64,000 nt of DNA from Alitta virens (Eukaryota; Annelida; Polychaeta; Phyllodocida; Nereididae): assembly GCA_932294295.1 (NCBI GenBank), contig OW028579.1, positions 10,228,370 through 10,292,369 of the forward strand. The letters run 5' to 3'. Under the pieces are notes generated by a model. It was not told where the DNA came from. It did not search any database and was given only the letters and a program-made list of their open reading frames with translations. Shown here one piece after another: positions 26,401 through 40,275 of this stretch; position 1 is the stretch's first letter; each line of letters opens with the position of its first letter. The position numbers were made by a program, and so were the translations under genes.

Positions 26401-29400
26401 CCAAAAAAAGGTGTGAACAACAAACCAAAAAAGGTGTGAACAACAAACCCAAAAAAGGTGTGAACAACAAACCAAAAAAAGGTGTGAACAAAAGGTGTGA
26501 ACAACAAACCCAAAAAAGGTGTGAACAACAAACCCAAAAAAGGTGTGAACAACAAACCCAAAAAAGGTGTGAACAACAAACCGAAAAAAGGTGTGAACAA
26601 CAAACCAAAAAAAGGTGTGAACAACAAACCAAAAAAAGGTGTGAACAACAAACCAAAAAAGGTGTGAACAACAAACCAAAAAAAGGTGTGAACAACAAAC
26701 CAAAAAAAGGTGTGAACAACAAACCAAAAAAGGTGTGAACAACAAACCAAAAAAAGGTGTGAACAACAAACCAAAAAAAGGTGCGAACAACAAACCAAAA
26801 AAAGGTGCGAACAACAAACCAAAAAAAGGTGTGAACAACAAACCAAAAAAAGGTGTGAACAACAAACCAAAAAAAGGTGTGAACAACAAACCAAAAAAGG
26901 TGTGAACAACAAACCAAAAAAAGGTATGAACAACAAACCAAAAAAAGGTGTGAACAACAAACCAAAAAGGTGTGAACAACAAACCAAAAAAGGTGTGAAC
27001 AACAAACCAAAAAAGGTGTGAACAACAAACCAAAAAAAGGTGTGAACAACAAACCAAAAAAAGGTGTGAACAACAAACCAAAAAAAGGTGTGAACAACAA
27101 ACCAAAAAAGGTGTGAACAACAAACCAAAAAAAGGTGTGAACAACAAACCAAAAAAAGGTGCCAACAACAAACCAAAAAAAGGTGTGAACAACAAACCAA
27201 AAAAAGGTGTGAACAACAAACCAAAAAAAGGTGTGAACAACAAACCAAAAAAGGTGTGAACAACAAACCAAACAAGGTGTGAACAACAAACCAAAAAAAG
27301 GTGTGAACAACAAACCAAACAAGGTGTGAACAACAAACCAAAAAAAGGTGTGAACAACAAACCAAAAAAAGGTGTGAACAACAAACCAAAAAAAGGTGTG
27401 AACAACAAACCAAAAAAAGGTGTGAACAACAAACCAAAAAAGGTGTGAACAACAAACCGAAAAAAGGTGTGAACAACAAACCAAAAAAGGTGAACACAAA
27501 AGGTGTGAACAACAAACCAAAAAAAGGTGTGAACAACAAACCAAAAAAAGGTGTGAACAACAAACCAAAAAAGGTGTGAACAACAAACCCAAAAAAGGTG
27601 TGAACAACAAACCAAAAAAAGGTGTGAACAACAAACCAAAAAAGGTGTGAACAAAAGGTGTGAACAACAAACACAAAAAGGTGTGAACAACAAAGCAAAA
27701 AAAGGTGTGAACAACAAACCCAAAAAAGGTGTGAACAACAAACCCAAAAAAGGTGTGAACAACAAACCCAAAAAAGGTGTGAACAACAAACCAAAAAAAG
27801 GTGTGAACAACAAACCAAAAAAGGTGTGAACAACAAACCCAAAAAAGGTGTGAACAACAAACCAAAAAAAGGTGTGAACAAAAGGTGTGAACAACAAACC
27901 CAAAAAAGGTGTGAACAACAAACCAAACAAGGTGTGAACAACAAACCAAAAAAAGGTGTGAACAACAAACCGAAAAAAGGTGTGAACAACAAACCAAAAA
28001 AAGGTGTGAACAACAAACCAAAAAAAGGTGTGAACAACAAACCAAAAAAGGTGTGAACAACAAACCAAAAAAAGGTGTGAACAACAAACCAAAAAAAGGT
28101 GTGAACAACAAACCAAAAAAGGTGTGAACAACAAACCAAAAAAAGGTGTGAACAACAAACCAAAAAAAGGTGTGAACAACAAACCAAAAAAAGGTGCGAA
28201 CAACAAACCAAAAAAAGGTGTGAACAACAAACCAAAAAAAGGTGTGAACAACAAACCAAAAAAAGGTGTGAACAACAAACCAAAAAGGTGTGAACAACAA
28301 ACCAAAAAAGGTGTGAACAACAAACCAAAAAAAGGTGTGAACAACAAACCAAAAAAAGGTGTGAACAACAAACCAAAAAAAGGTGCCAACAACAAACCAA
28401 AAAAAGGTGTGAACAACAAACCAAAAAAAGGTGTGAACAACAAACCAAAAAAAGGTGTGAACAACAAACCAAAAAAGGTGTGAACAACAAACCAAACAAG
28501 GTGTGAACAACAAACCAAAAAAAGGTGTGAACAACAAACCAAACAAGGTGTGAACAACAAACCAAAAAAAGGTGTGAACAACAAACCAAAAAAAGGTGTG
28601 AACAACAAACCAAAAAAAGGTGTGAACAACAAACCAAAAAAAGGTGTGAACAACAAACCAAAAAAGGTGTGAACAACAAACCGAAAAAAGGTGTGAACAA
28701 CAAACCAAAAAAGGTGAACACAAAAGGTGTGAACAACAAACCAAAAAAAGGTGTGAACAACAAACCAAAAAAAGGTGTGAACAACAAACCAAAAAAGGTG
28801 TGAACAACAAACCCAAAAAAGGTGTGAACAACAAACCAAAAAAAGGTGTGAACAACAAACCAAAAAAGGTGTGAACAAAAGGTGTGAACAACAAACACAA
28901 AAAGGTGTGAACAACAAAGCAAAAAAAGGTGTGAACAACAAACCCAAAAAAGGTGTGAACAACAAACCCAAAAAAGGTGTGAACAACAAACCCAAAAAAG
29001 GTGTGAACAACAAACCAAAAAAAGGTGTGAACAACAAACCAAAAAAGGTGTGAACAACAAACCCAAAAAAGGTGTGAACAACAAACCAAAAAAAGGTGTG
29101 AACAAAAGGTGTGAACAACAAACCCAAAAAAGGTGTGAACAACAAACCCAAAAAAGGTGTGAACAACAAACCCAAAAAAGGTGTGAACAACAAACCGAAA
29201 AAAGGTGTGAACAACAAACCAAAAAAAGGTGTGAACAACAAACCAAAAAAAGGTGTGAACAACAAACCAAAAAAGGTGTGAACAACAAACCAAAAAAAGG
29301 TGTGAACAACAAACCAAAAAAAGGTGTGAACAACAAACCAAAAAAGGTGTGAACAACAAACCAAAAAAAGGTGTGAACAACAAACCAAAAAAAGGTGCGA

Positions 29401-30999
29401 ACAACAAACCAAAAAAAGGTGCGAACAACAAACCAAAAAAAGGTGTGAACAACAAACCAAAAAAAGGTGTGAACAACAAACCAAAAAAAGGTGTGAACAA
29501 CAAACCAAAAAAGGTGTGAACAACAAACCAAAAAAAGGTATGAACAACAAACCAAAAAAAGGTGTGAACAACAAACCAAAAAGGTGTGAACAACAAACCA
29601 AAAAAGGTGTGAACAACAAACCAAAAAAGGTGTGAACAACAAACCAAAAAAAGGTGTGAACAACAAACCAAAAAAAGGTGTGAACAACAAACCAAAAAAA
29701 GGTGTGAACAACAAACCAAAAAAGGTGTGAACAACAAACCAAAAAAAGGTGTGAACAACAAACCAAAAAAAGGTGCCAACAACAAACCAAAAAAAGGTGT
29801 GAACAACAAACCAAAAAAAGGTGTGAACAACAAACCAAAAAAAGGTGTGAACAACAAACCAAAAAAGGTGTGAACAACAAACCAAACAAGGTGTGAACAA
29901 CAAACCAAAAAAAGGTGTGAACAACAAACCAAACAAGGTGTGAACAACAAACCAAAAAAAGGTGTGAACAACAAACCAAAAAAAGGTGTGAACAACAAAC
30001 CAAAAAAAGGTGTGAACAACAAACCAAAAAAAGGTGTGAACAACAAACCAAAAAAGGTGTGAACAACAAACCGAAAAAAGGTGTGAACAACAAACCAAAA
30101 AAGGTGAACACAAAAGGTGTGAACAACAAACCAAAAAAAGGTGTGAACAACAAACCAAAAAAAGGTGTGAACAACAAACCAAAAAAGGTGTGAACAACAA
30201 ACCCAAAAAAGGTGTGAACAACAAACCAAAAAAAGGTGTGAACAACAAACCAAAAAAGGTGTGAACAAAAGGTGTGAACAACAAACACAAAAAGGTGTGA
30301 ACAACAAAGCAAAAAAAGGTGTGAACAACAAACCCAAAAAAGGTGTGAACAACAAACCCAAAAAAGGTGTGAACAACAAACCCAAAAAAGGTGTGAACAA
30401 CAAACCAAAAAAAGGTGTGAACAACAAACCAAAAAAGGTGTGAACAACAAACCCAAAAAAGGTGTGAACAACAAACCAAAAAAAGGTGTGAACAAAAGGT
30501 GTGAACAACAAACCCAAAAAAGGTGTGAACAACAAACCCAAAAAAGGTGTGAACAACAAACCCAAAAAAGGTGTGAACAACAAACCGAAAAAAGGTGTGA
30601 ACAACAAACCAAAAAAAGGTGTGAACAACAAACCAAAAAAAGGTGTGAACAACAAACCAAAAAAGGTGTGAACAACAAACCAAAAAAAGGTGTGAACAAC
30701 AAACCAAAAAAAGGTGTGAACAACAAACCAAAAAAGGTGTGAACAACAAACCAAAAAAAGGTGTGAACAACAAACCAAAAAAAGGTGCGAACAACAAACC
30801 AAAAAAAGGTGCGAACAACAAACCAAAAAAAGGTGTGAACAACAAACCAAAAAAAGGTGTGAACAACAAACCAAAAAAAGGTGTGAACAACAAACCAAAA
30901 AGGTGTGAACAACAAACCAAAAAAGGTGTGAACAACAAACCAAAAAAAGGTGTGAACAACAAACCAAAAAAAGGTGTGAACAACAAACCAAAAAAAGGT

Positions 31000-33500
31000 G
31001 TGAACAACAAACCAAAAAAGGTGTGAACAACAAACCAAACAAGGTGTGAACAACAAACCAAAAAAAGGTGTGAACAACAAACCAAACAAGGTGTGAACAA
31101 CAAACCAAAAAAAGGTGTGAACAACAAACCGAAAAAAGGTGTGAACAACAAACCAAAAAAGGTGTGAACAAAAGGTGTGAACAACAAACCAAAAAAAGGT
31201 GTGAACAACAAACCAAAAAAAGGTGTGAACAACAAACCAAAAAAAGGTGTGAACAACAAACCAAAAAAGGTGTGAACAACAAACCAAAAAAAGGTGTGAA
31301 CAACAAACCAAAAAAAGGTGCCAACAACAAACCAAAAAAAGGTGTGAACAACAAACCAAAAAAAGGTGTGAACAACAAACCAAAAAAAGGTGTGAACAAC
31401 AAACCAAAAAAGGTGTGAACAACAAACCAAACAAGGTGTGAACAACAAACCAAAAAAAGGTGTGAACAACAAACCAAACAAGGTGTGAACAACAAACCAA
31501 AAAAAGGTGTGAACAACAAACCAAAAAAAGGTGTGAACAACAAACCAAAAAAAGGTGTGAACAACAAACCAAAAAAAGGTGTGAACAACAAACCAAAAAA
31601 GGTGTGAACAACAAACCGAAAAAAGGTGTGAACAACAAACCAAAAAAGGTGAACACAAAAGGTGTGAACAACAAACCAAAAAAAGGTGTGAACAACAAAC
31701 CAAAAAAAGGTGTGAACAACAAACCAAAAAAGGTGTGAACAACAAACCCAAAAAAGGTGTGAACAACAAACCAAAAAAAGGTGTGAACAACAAACCAAAA
31801 AAGGTGTGAACCAAAGGTGTGAACAACAAACACAAAAAGGTGTGAACAACAAAGCAAAAAAAGGTGTGAACAACAAACCCAAAAAAGGTGTGAACAACAA
31901 ACCCAAAAAAGGTGTGAACAACAAACCCAAAAAAGGTGTGAACAACAAACCAAAAAAAGGTGTGAACAACAAACCAAAAAAGGTGTGAACAACAAACCCA
32001 AAAAAGGTGTGAACAACAAACCAAAAAAAGGTGTGAACAAAAGGTGTGAACAACAAACCCAAAAAAGGTGTGAACAACAAACCCAAAAAAGGTGTGAACA
32101 ACAAACCCAAAAAAGGTGTGAACAACAAACCGAAAAAAGGTGTGAACAACAAACCAAAAAAAGGTGTGAACAACAAACCAAAAAAAGGTGCGAACAACAA
32201 ACCAAAAAAAGGTGCGAACAACAAACCAAAAAAAGGTGTGAACAACAAACCAAAAAAAGGTGTGAACAACAAACCAAAAAAAGGTGTGAACAACAAACCA
32301 AAAAAAGGTGTGAACAACAAACCAAAAAAGGTGTGAACAACAAACCAAACAAGGTGTGAACAACAAACCAAAAAAAGGTGTGAACAACAAACCAAACAAG
32401 GTGTGAACAACAAACCAAAAAAAGGTGTGAACAACAAACCGAAAAAAGGTGTGAACAACAAACCAAAAAAGGTGTGAACAAAAGGTGTGAACAACAAACC
32501 AAAAAAAGGTGTGAACAACAAACCAAAAAAAGGTGTGAACAACAAACCAAAAAAAGGTGTGAACAACAAACCAAAAAAGGTGTGAACAACAAACCAAAAA
32601 AAGGTGTGAACAACAAACCAAAAAAAGGTGCCAACAACAAACCAAAAAAAGGTGTGAACAACAAACCAAAAAAAGGTGTGAACAACAAACCAAAAAAAGG
32701 TGTGAACAACAAACCAAAAAAGGTGTGAACAACAAACCAAACAAGGTGTGAACAACAAACCAAAAAAAGGTGTGAACAACAAACCAAACAAGGTGTGAAC
32801 AACAAACCAAAAAAAGGTGTGAACAACAAACCAAAAAAAGGTGTGAACAACAAACCAAAAAAAGGTGTGAACAACAAACCAAAAAAAGGTGTGAACAACA
32901 AACCAAAAAAGGTGTGAACAACAAACCGAAAAAAGGTGTGAACAACAAACCAAAAAAGGTGAACACAAAAGGTGTGAACAACAAACCAAAAAAAGGTGTG
33001 AACAACAAACCAAAAAAAGGTGTGAACAACAAACCAAAAAAGGTGTGAACAACAAACCCAAAAAAGGTGTGAACAACAAACCAAAAAAAGGTGTGAACAA
33101 CAAACCAAAAAAGGTGTGAACCAAAGGTGTGAACAACAAACACAAAAAGGTGTGAACAACAAAGCAAAAAAAGGTGTGAACAACAAACCCAAAAAAGGTG
33201 TGAACAACAAACCCAAAAAAGGTGTGAACAACAAACCCAAAAAAGGTGTGAACAACAAACCAAAAAAAGGTGTGAACAACAAACCAAAAAAGGTGTGAAC
33301 AACAAACCCAAAAAAGGTGTGAACAACAAACCAAAAAAAGGTGTGAACAAAAGGTGTGAACAACAAACCCAAAAAAGGTGTGAACAACAAACCCAAAAAA
33401 GGTGTGAACAACAAACCCAAAAAAGGTGTGAACAACAAACCGAAAAAAGGTGTGAACAACAAACCAAAAAAAGGTGTGAACAACAAACCAAAAAAAGGTG
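31000..33500 (+). repeat. Tandem 1,310-bp repeats with a private CCAAAGG unit
   Basis: Copy 1 (about 31,000-32,190) and copy 2 (about 32,310-33,500) share GTGAACCAAAGG at about 31,806 and 33,116; elsewhere this short unit reads GTGAACAAAAGG. TGCC at 31,319 and 32,629 and the 13-bp unit before 31,164 and 32,474 keep the 1,310-bp offset. The copies part at 32,191 (CG unit) versus 33,501 (TG unit). This is one of the youngest duplications by shared private marker. Confidence 0.9.
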
Positions 33501-34175
33501 TGAACAACAAACCAAAAAAGGTGTGAACAACAAACCAAAAAAAGGTGTGAACAACAAACCAAAAAAAGGTGTGAACAACAAACCAAAAAAGGTGTGAACA
33601 ACAAACCAAAAAAAGGTGTGAACAACAAACCAAAAAAAGGTGCGAACAACAAACCAAAAAAAGGTGCGAACAACAAACCAAAAAAAGGTGTGAACAACAA
33701 ACCAAAAAAAGGTGTGAACAACAAACCAAAAAAAGGTGTGAACAACAAACCAAAAAAAGGTGTGAACAACAAACCAAAAAAGGTGTGAACAACAAACCAA
33801 AAAAAGGTGTGAACAACAAACCAAAAAAAGGTGTGAACAACAAACCAAAAAAAGGTGTGAACAACAAACCAAAAAAGGTGTGAACAACAAACCAAACAAG
33901 GTGTGAACAACAAACCAAAAAAAGGTGTGAACAACAAACCAAACAAGGTGTGAACAACAAACCAAAAAAAGGTGTGAACAACAAACCGAAAAAAGGTGTG
34001 AACAACAAACCAAAAAAGGTGTGAACAAAAGGTGTGAACAACAAACCAAAAAAAGGTGTGAACAACAAACCAAAAAAAGGTGTGAACAACAAACCAAAAA
34101 AGGTGTGAACAACAAACCCAAAAAAGGTGTGAACAACAAACCAAAAAAAGGTGTGAACAACAAACCAAAAAAGGT

Positions 34176-35174
34176 GTGAACAAAAGGTGTGAACAACAAA
34201 CCCAAAAAAGGTGTGAACAACAAACCCAAAAAAGGTGTGAACAACAAACCCAAAAAAGGTGTGAACAACAAACCCAAAAAAGGTGCGAACAACAAACCAA
34301 AAAAAGGTGCGAACAACAAACCAAAAAAAGGTGTGAACAACAAACCAAAAAAAGGTGTGAACAACAAACCAAAAAAAGGTGTGAACAACAAACCAAAAAA
34401 AGGTGTGAACAACAAACCAAAAAAGGTGTGAACAACAAACCAAAAAAAGGTGTGAACAACAAACCAAAAAAAGGTGTGAACAACAAACCGAAAAAAGGTG
34501 TGAACAACAAACCAAAAAAAGGTGTGAACAACAAACCCAAAAAAGGTGTGAACAACAAACCAAAAAAAGGTGTGAACAACAAACCAAAAAAAGGTGTGAA
34601 CAACAAACCAAAAAAAGGTGTAAACAACAAACCAAAAAAAGGTGTGAACAACAAACCAAAAAAAGGTGTGAACAACAAACCCAAAAAAGGTGTGAACAAC
34701 AAACCCAAAAAAGGTGTGAACAACAAACCAAAAAAAGGTGTGAACAACAAACCAAAAAAAGGTGTGAACAACAAACCAAAAAAAGGTGTGAACAACAAAC
34801 CAAAAAAAGGTGTGAACAACAAACCAAAAAAAGGTGTGAACAACAAACCAAAAACAGGTGTGAACAACAAACCAAAAAAAGGTGTGAACAACAAACCAAA
34901 AAAAGGTGTTAACAACAAACCCAAAAAAGGTGTGAACAACAAACCAAAAAAAGGTGTGAACAACAAACCAAAAAAAGGTGTGAACAACAAACCGAAAAAA
35001 GGTGTGAACAACAAACTAAAAAAAGGTGTTAACAACAAACCCAAAAAAGGTGTGAACAACAAACCAAAAAAAGGTGTGAACAACAAACCAAAAAAAGGTG
35101 TGAACAACAAACCAAAAAAAGGTGTGAACAACAAACCAAAAAAAGGTGTGAACAACAAACCAAAAAAGGTGTGA
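34176..35174 (+). repeat. Copy 3 of the 16-kb/22-kb block, in a ~1-kb pure 24-mer run
   Basis: The GTAAAC at 34,620, AAAACAGG at about 34,851 and GTTAAC at 34,908 lie 17,426 bp after their partners at 17,194, about 17,425 and 17,482. The left part is about 214 bp shorter than copy 1. A second GTTAAC at 35,028 completes a 120-bp pentamer. A private ACTAAA at 35,015 gives a reverse TAG. The run is in one + strand frame for 332 codons, entirely GVNNKPKK-like after an initial CEQQTQKR stretch; I do not consider it a gene. Confidence 0.85.
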
Positions 35175-37124
35175 ACAACAAACCAAAAAAAGGTGTGAAC
35201 AACAAACCAAAAAGGTGTGAACAACAAACCAAAAAAGGTGTGAACAACAAACCAAAAAAGGTGTGAACAACAAACCAAAAAAAGGTGTGAACAACAAACC
35301 AAAAAAAGGTGTGAACAACAAACCAAAAAAAGGTGTGAACAACAAACCAAAAAAGGTGTGAACAACAAACCAAAAAAAGGTGTGAACAACAAACCAAAAA
35401 AAGGTGCCAACAACAAACCAAAAAAAGGTGTGAACAACAAACCAAAAAAAGGTGTGAACAACAAACCAAAAAAAGGTGTGAACAACAAACCAAAAAAGGT
35501 GTGAACAACAAACCAAACAAGGTGTGAACAACAAACCAAAAAAAGGTGTGAACAACAAACCAAACAAGGTGTGAACAACAAACCAAAAAAAGGTGTGAAC
35601 AACAAACCAAAAAAAGGTGTGAACAACAAACCAAAAAAAGGTGTGAACAACAAACCAAAAAAACGTGTGAACAACAAACCAAAAAAGGTGTGAACAACAA
35701 ACCGAAAAAAGGTGTGAACAACAAACCAAAAAAGGTGAACACAAAAGGTGTGAACAACAAACCAAAAAAAGGTGTGAACAACAAACCAAAAAAAGGTGTG
35801 AACAACAAACCAAAAAAGGTGTGAACAACAAACCCAAAAAAGGTGTGAACAACAAACCAAAAAAAGGTGTGAACAACAAACCAAAAAAGGTGTGAACAAA
35901 AGGTGTGAACAACAAACACAAAAAGGTGTGAACAACAAAGCAAAAAAAGGTGTGAACAACAAACCCAAAAAAGGTGTGAACAACAAACCCAAAAAAGGTG
36001 TGAACAACAAACCCAAAAAAGGTGTGAACAACAAACCAAAAAAAGGTGTGAACAACAAACCAAAAAAGGTGTGAACAACAAACCCAAAAAAGGTGTGAAC
36101 AACAAACCAAAAAAAGGTGTGAACAAAAGGTGTGAACAACAAACCCAAAAAAGGTGTGAACAACAAACCCAAAAAAGGTGTGAACAACAAACCCAAAAAA
36201 GGTGTGAACAACAAACCGAAAAAAGGTGTGAACAACAAACCAAAAAAAGGTGTGAACAACAAACCAAAAAAAGGTGTGAACAACAAACCAAAAAAGGTGT
36301 GAACAACAAACCAAAAAAAGGTGTGAACAACAAACCAAAAAAAGGTGTGAACAACAAACCAAAAAAGGTGTGAACAACAAACCAAAAAAAGGTGTGAACA
36401 ACAAACCAAAAAAAGGTGCGAACAACAAACCAAAAAAAGGTGCGAACAACAAACCAAAAAAAGGTGTGAACAACAAACCAAAAAAAGGTGTGAACAACAA
36501 ACCAAAAAAAGGTGTGAACAACAAACCAAAAAAAGGTGTGAACAACAAACCAAAAAAGGTGTGAACAACAAACCAAAAAAAGGTGTGAACAACAAACCAA
36601 AAAAAGGTGTGAACAACAAACCAAAAAGGTGTGAACAACAAACCAAAAAAGGTGTGAACAACAAACCAAAAAAGGTGTGAACAACAAACCAAAAAAAGGT
36701 GTGAACAACAAACCAAAAAAAGGTGTGAACAACAAACCAAAAAAAGGTGTGAACAACAAACCAAAAAAGGTGTGAACAACAAACCAAAAAAAGGTGTGAA
36801 CAACAAACCAAAAAAAGGTGCCAACAACAAACCAAAAAAAGGTGTGAACAACAAACCAAAAAAAGGTGTGAACAACAAACCAAAAAAAGGTGTGAACAAC
36901 AAACCAAAAAAGGTGTGAACAACAAACCAAACAAGGTGTGAACAACAAACCAAAAAAAGGTGTGAACAACAAACCAAACAAGGTGTGAACAACAAACCAA
37001 AAAAAGGTGTGAACAACAAACCAAAAAAAGGTGTGAACAACAAACCAAAAAAAGGTGTGAACAACAAACCAAAAAAAGGTGTGAACAACAAACCAAAAAA
37101 GGTGTGAACAACAAACCGAAAAAA

Positions 37125-40100
37125 GGTGTGAACAACAAACCAAAAAAGGTGTGAACAAAAGGTGTGAACAACAAACACAAAAAGGTGTGAACAACAAAGC
37201 AAAAAAAGGTGTGAACAACAAACCCAAAAAAGGTGTGAACAACAAACCCAAAAAAGGTGTGAACAACAAACCCAAAAAAGGTGTGAACAACAAACCAAAA
37301 AAAGGTGTGAACAACAAACCAAAAAAGGTGTGAACAACAAACCCAAAAAAGGTGTGAACAACAAACCAAAAAAAGGTGTGAACAAAAGGTGTGAACAACA
37401 AACCCAAAAAAGGTGTGAACAACAAACCCAAAATAGGTGTGAACAACAAACCCAAAAAAGGTGTGAACAACAAACCGAAAAAAGGTGTGAACAACAAACC
37501 AAAAAAAGGTGTGAACAACAAACCAAAAAAAGGTGTGAACAACAAACCAAAAAAGGTGTGAACAACAAACCAAAAAAAGGTGTGAACAACAAACCAAAAA
37601 AAGGTGTGAACAACAAACCAAAAAAGGTGTGAACAACAAACCAAAAAAAGGTGTGAACAACAAACCAAAAAAAGGTGCGAACAACAAACCAAAAAAAGGT
37701 GCGAACAACAAACCAAAAAAAGGTGTGAACAACAAACCAAAAAAAGGTGTGAACAACAAACCAAAAAAAGGTGTGAACAACAAACCAAAAAAAGGTGTGA
37801 ACAACAAACCAAAAAAGGTGTGAACAACAAACCAAAAAAAGGTGTGAACAACAAACCAAAAAAAGGTGTGAACAACAAACCAAAAAAAGGTGTGAACAAC
37901 AAACCAAAAAAGGTGTGAACAACAAACCAAACAAGGTGTGAACAACAAACCAAAAAAAGGTGTGAACAACAAACCAAACAAGGTGTGAACAACAAACCAA
38001 AAAAAGGTGTGAACAACAAACCAAAAAAAGGTGTGAACAACAAACCAAAAAAAGGTGTGAACAACAAACCAAAAAAAGGTGTGAACAACAAACCAAAAAA
38101 GGTGTGAACAACAAACCGAAAAAAGGTGTGAACAACAAACCAAAAAAGGTGTGAACAAAAGGTGTGAACAACAAACCAAAAAAAGGTGTGAACAACAAAC
38201 CAAAAAAAGGTGTGAACAACAAACCAAAAAAGGTGTGAACAACAAACCAAAAAAAGGTGTGAACAACAAACCAAAAAAAGGTGTGAACAACAAACCAAAA
38301 AAAGGTGCCAACAACAAACCAAAAAAAGGTGTGAACAACAAACCAAAAAAAGGTGTGAACAACAAACCAAAAAAAGGTGTGAACAACAAACCAAAAAAGG
38401 TGTGAACAACAAACCAAACAAGGTGTGAACAACAAACCAAAAAAAGGTGTGAACAACAAACCAAACAAGGTGTGAACAACAAACCAAAAAAAGGTGTGAA
38501 CAACAAACCAAAAAAAGGTGTGAACAACAAACCAAAAAAAGGTGTGAACAACAAACCAAAAAAAGGTGTGAACAACAAACCAAAAAAAGGTGTGAACAAC
38601 AAACCAAAAAAAGGTGTGAACAACAAACCAAAAAAGGTGTGAACAACAAACCGAAAAAAGGTGTGAACAACAAACCAAAAAAGGTGAACACAAAAGGTGT
38701 GAACAACAAACCAAAAAAAGGTGTGAACAACAAACCAAAAAAAGGTGTGAACAACAAACCAAAAAAGGTGTGAACAACAAACCCAAAAAAGGTGTGAACA
38801 ACAAACCAAAAAAAGGTGTGAACAACAAACCAAAAAAGGTGTGAACAAAAGGTGTGAACAACAAACACAAAAAGGTGTGAACAACAAAGCAAAAAAAGGT
38901 GTGAACAACAAACCCAAAAAAGGTGTGAACAACAAACCCAAAAAAGGTGTGAACAACAAACCCAAAAAAGGTGTGAACAACAAACCAAAAAAAGGTGTGA
39001 ACAACAAACCAAAAAAGGTGTGAACAACAAACCCAAAAAAGGTGTGAACAACAAACCAAAAAAAGGTGTGAACAAAAGGTGTGAACAACAAACCCAAAAA
39101 AGGTGTGAACAACAAACCCAAAAAAGGTGTGAACAACAAACCCAAAAAAGGTGTGAACAACAAACCGAAAAAAGGTGTGAACAACAAACCAAAAAAAGGT
39201 GTGAACAACAAACCAAAAAAAGGTGTGAACAACAAACCAAAAAAGGTGTGAACAACAAACCAAAAAAAGGTGTGAACAACAAACCAAAAAAAGGTGTGAA
39301 CAACAAACCAAAAAAGGTGTGAACAACAAACCAAAAAAAGGTGTGAACAACAAACCAAAAAAAGGTGCGAACAACAAACCAAAAAAAGGTGCGAACAACA
39401 AACCAAAAAAAGGTGTGAACAACAAACCAAAAAAAGGTGTGAACAACAAACCAAAAAAAGGTGTGAACAACAAACCAAAAAAAGGTGTGAACAACAAACC
39501 AAAAAAGGTGTGAACAACAAACCAAAAAAAGGTGTGAACAACAAACCAAAAAAAGGTGTGAACAACAAACCAAAAAAAGGTGTGAACAACAAACCAAAAA
39601 AGGTGTGAACAACAAACCAAACAAGGTGTGAACAACAAACCAAAAAAAGGTGTGAACAACAAACCAAACAAGGTGTGAACAACAAACCAAAAAAAGGTGT
39701 GAACAACAAACCAAAAAAAGGTGTGAACAACAAACCAAAAAAAGGTGTGAACAACAAACCAAAAAAAGGTGTGAACAACAAACCAAAAAAGGTGTGAACA
39801 ACAAACCGAAAAAAGGTGTGAACAACAAACCAAAAAAGGTGTGAACAAAAGGTGTGAACAACAAACCAAAAAAAGGTGTGAACAACAAACCAAAAAAAGG
39901 TGTGAACAACAAACCAAAAAAGGTGTGAACAACAAACCAAAAAAAGGTGTGAACAACAAACCAAAAAAAGGTGTGAACAACAAACCAAAAAAAGGTGCCA
40001 ACAACAAACCAAAAAAAGGTGTGAACAACAAACCAAAAAAAGGTGTGAACAACAAACCAAAAAAAGGTGTGAACAACAAACCAAAAAAGGTGTGAACAAC

Positions 40101-40275
40101 AAACCAAACAAGGTGTGAACAACAAACCAAAAAAAGGTGTGAACAACAAACCAAACAAGGTGTGAACAACAAACCAAAAAAAGGTGTGAACAACAAACCA
40201 AAAAAAGGTGTGAACAACAAACCAAAAAAAGGTGTGAACAACAAACCAAAAAAAGGTGTGAACAACAAACCAAAA
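37125..40275 (+). repeat. Two copies of a ~1.46-kb block (offset 1,690 bp)
   Basis: 37,125-38,585 and 38,815-40,275 match at 1,690 bp, including 13-bp units before 37,151/38,841, 37,330/39,020 and 38,151/39,841, and the CG pair. I saw one private base, AAATAGG near 37,434, in the first copy. Both belong to the GGTGAACAC family, but the first lacks that unit at its left end. Confidence 0.88.

Noticed and set aside
34176..35174. Plus-strand frame of 332 codons (GVNNKPKK repeats), resembling a lysine- and asparagine-rich repeat protein
   Set aside because: It is open only because unit length stays at 24 bp; it ends with a TGA as soon as a 23-bp unit occurs. It starts at a GTG inside a repeat unit, and similar frames occur wherever pure runs occur.
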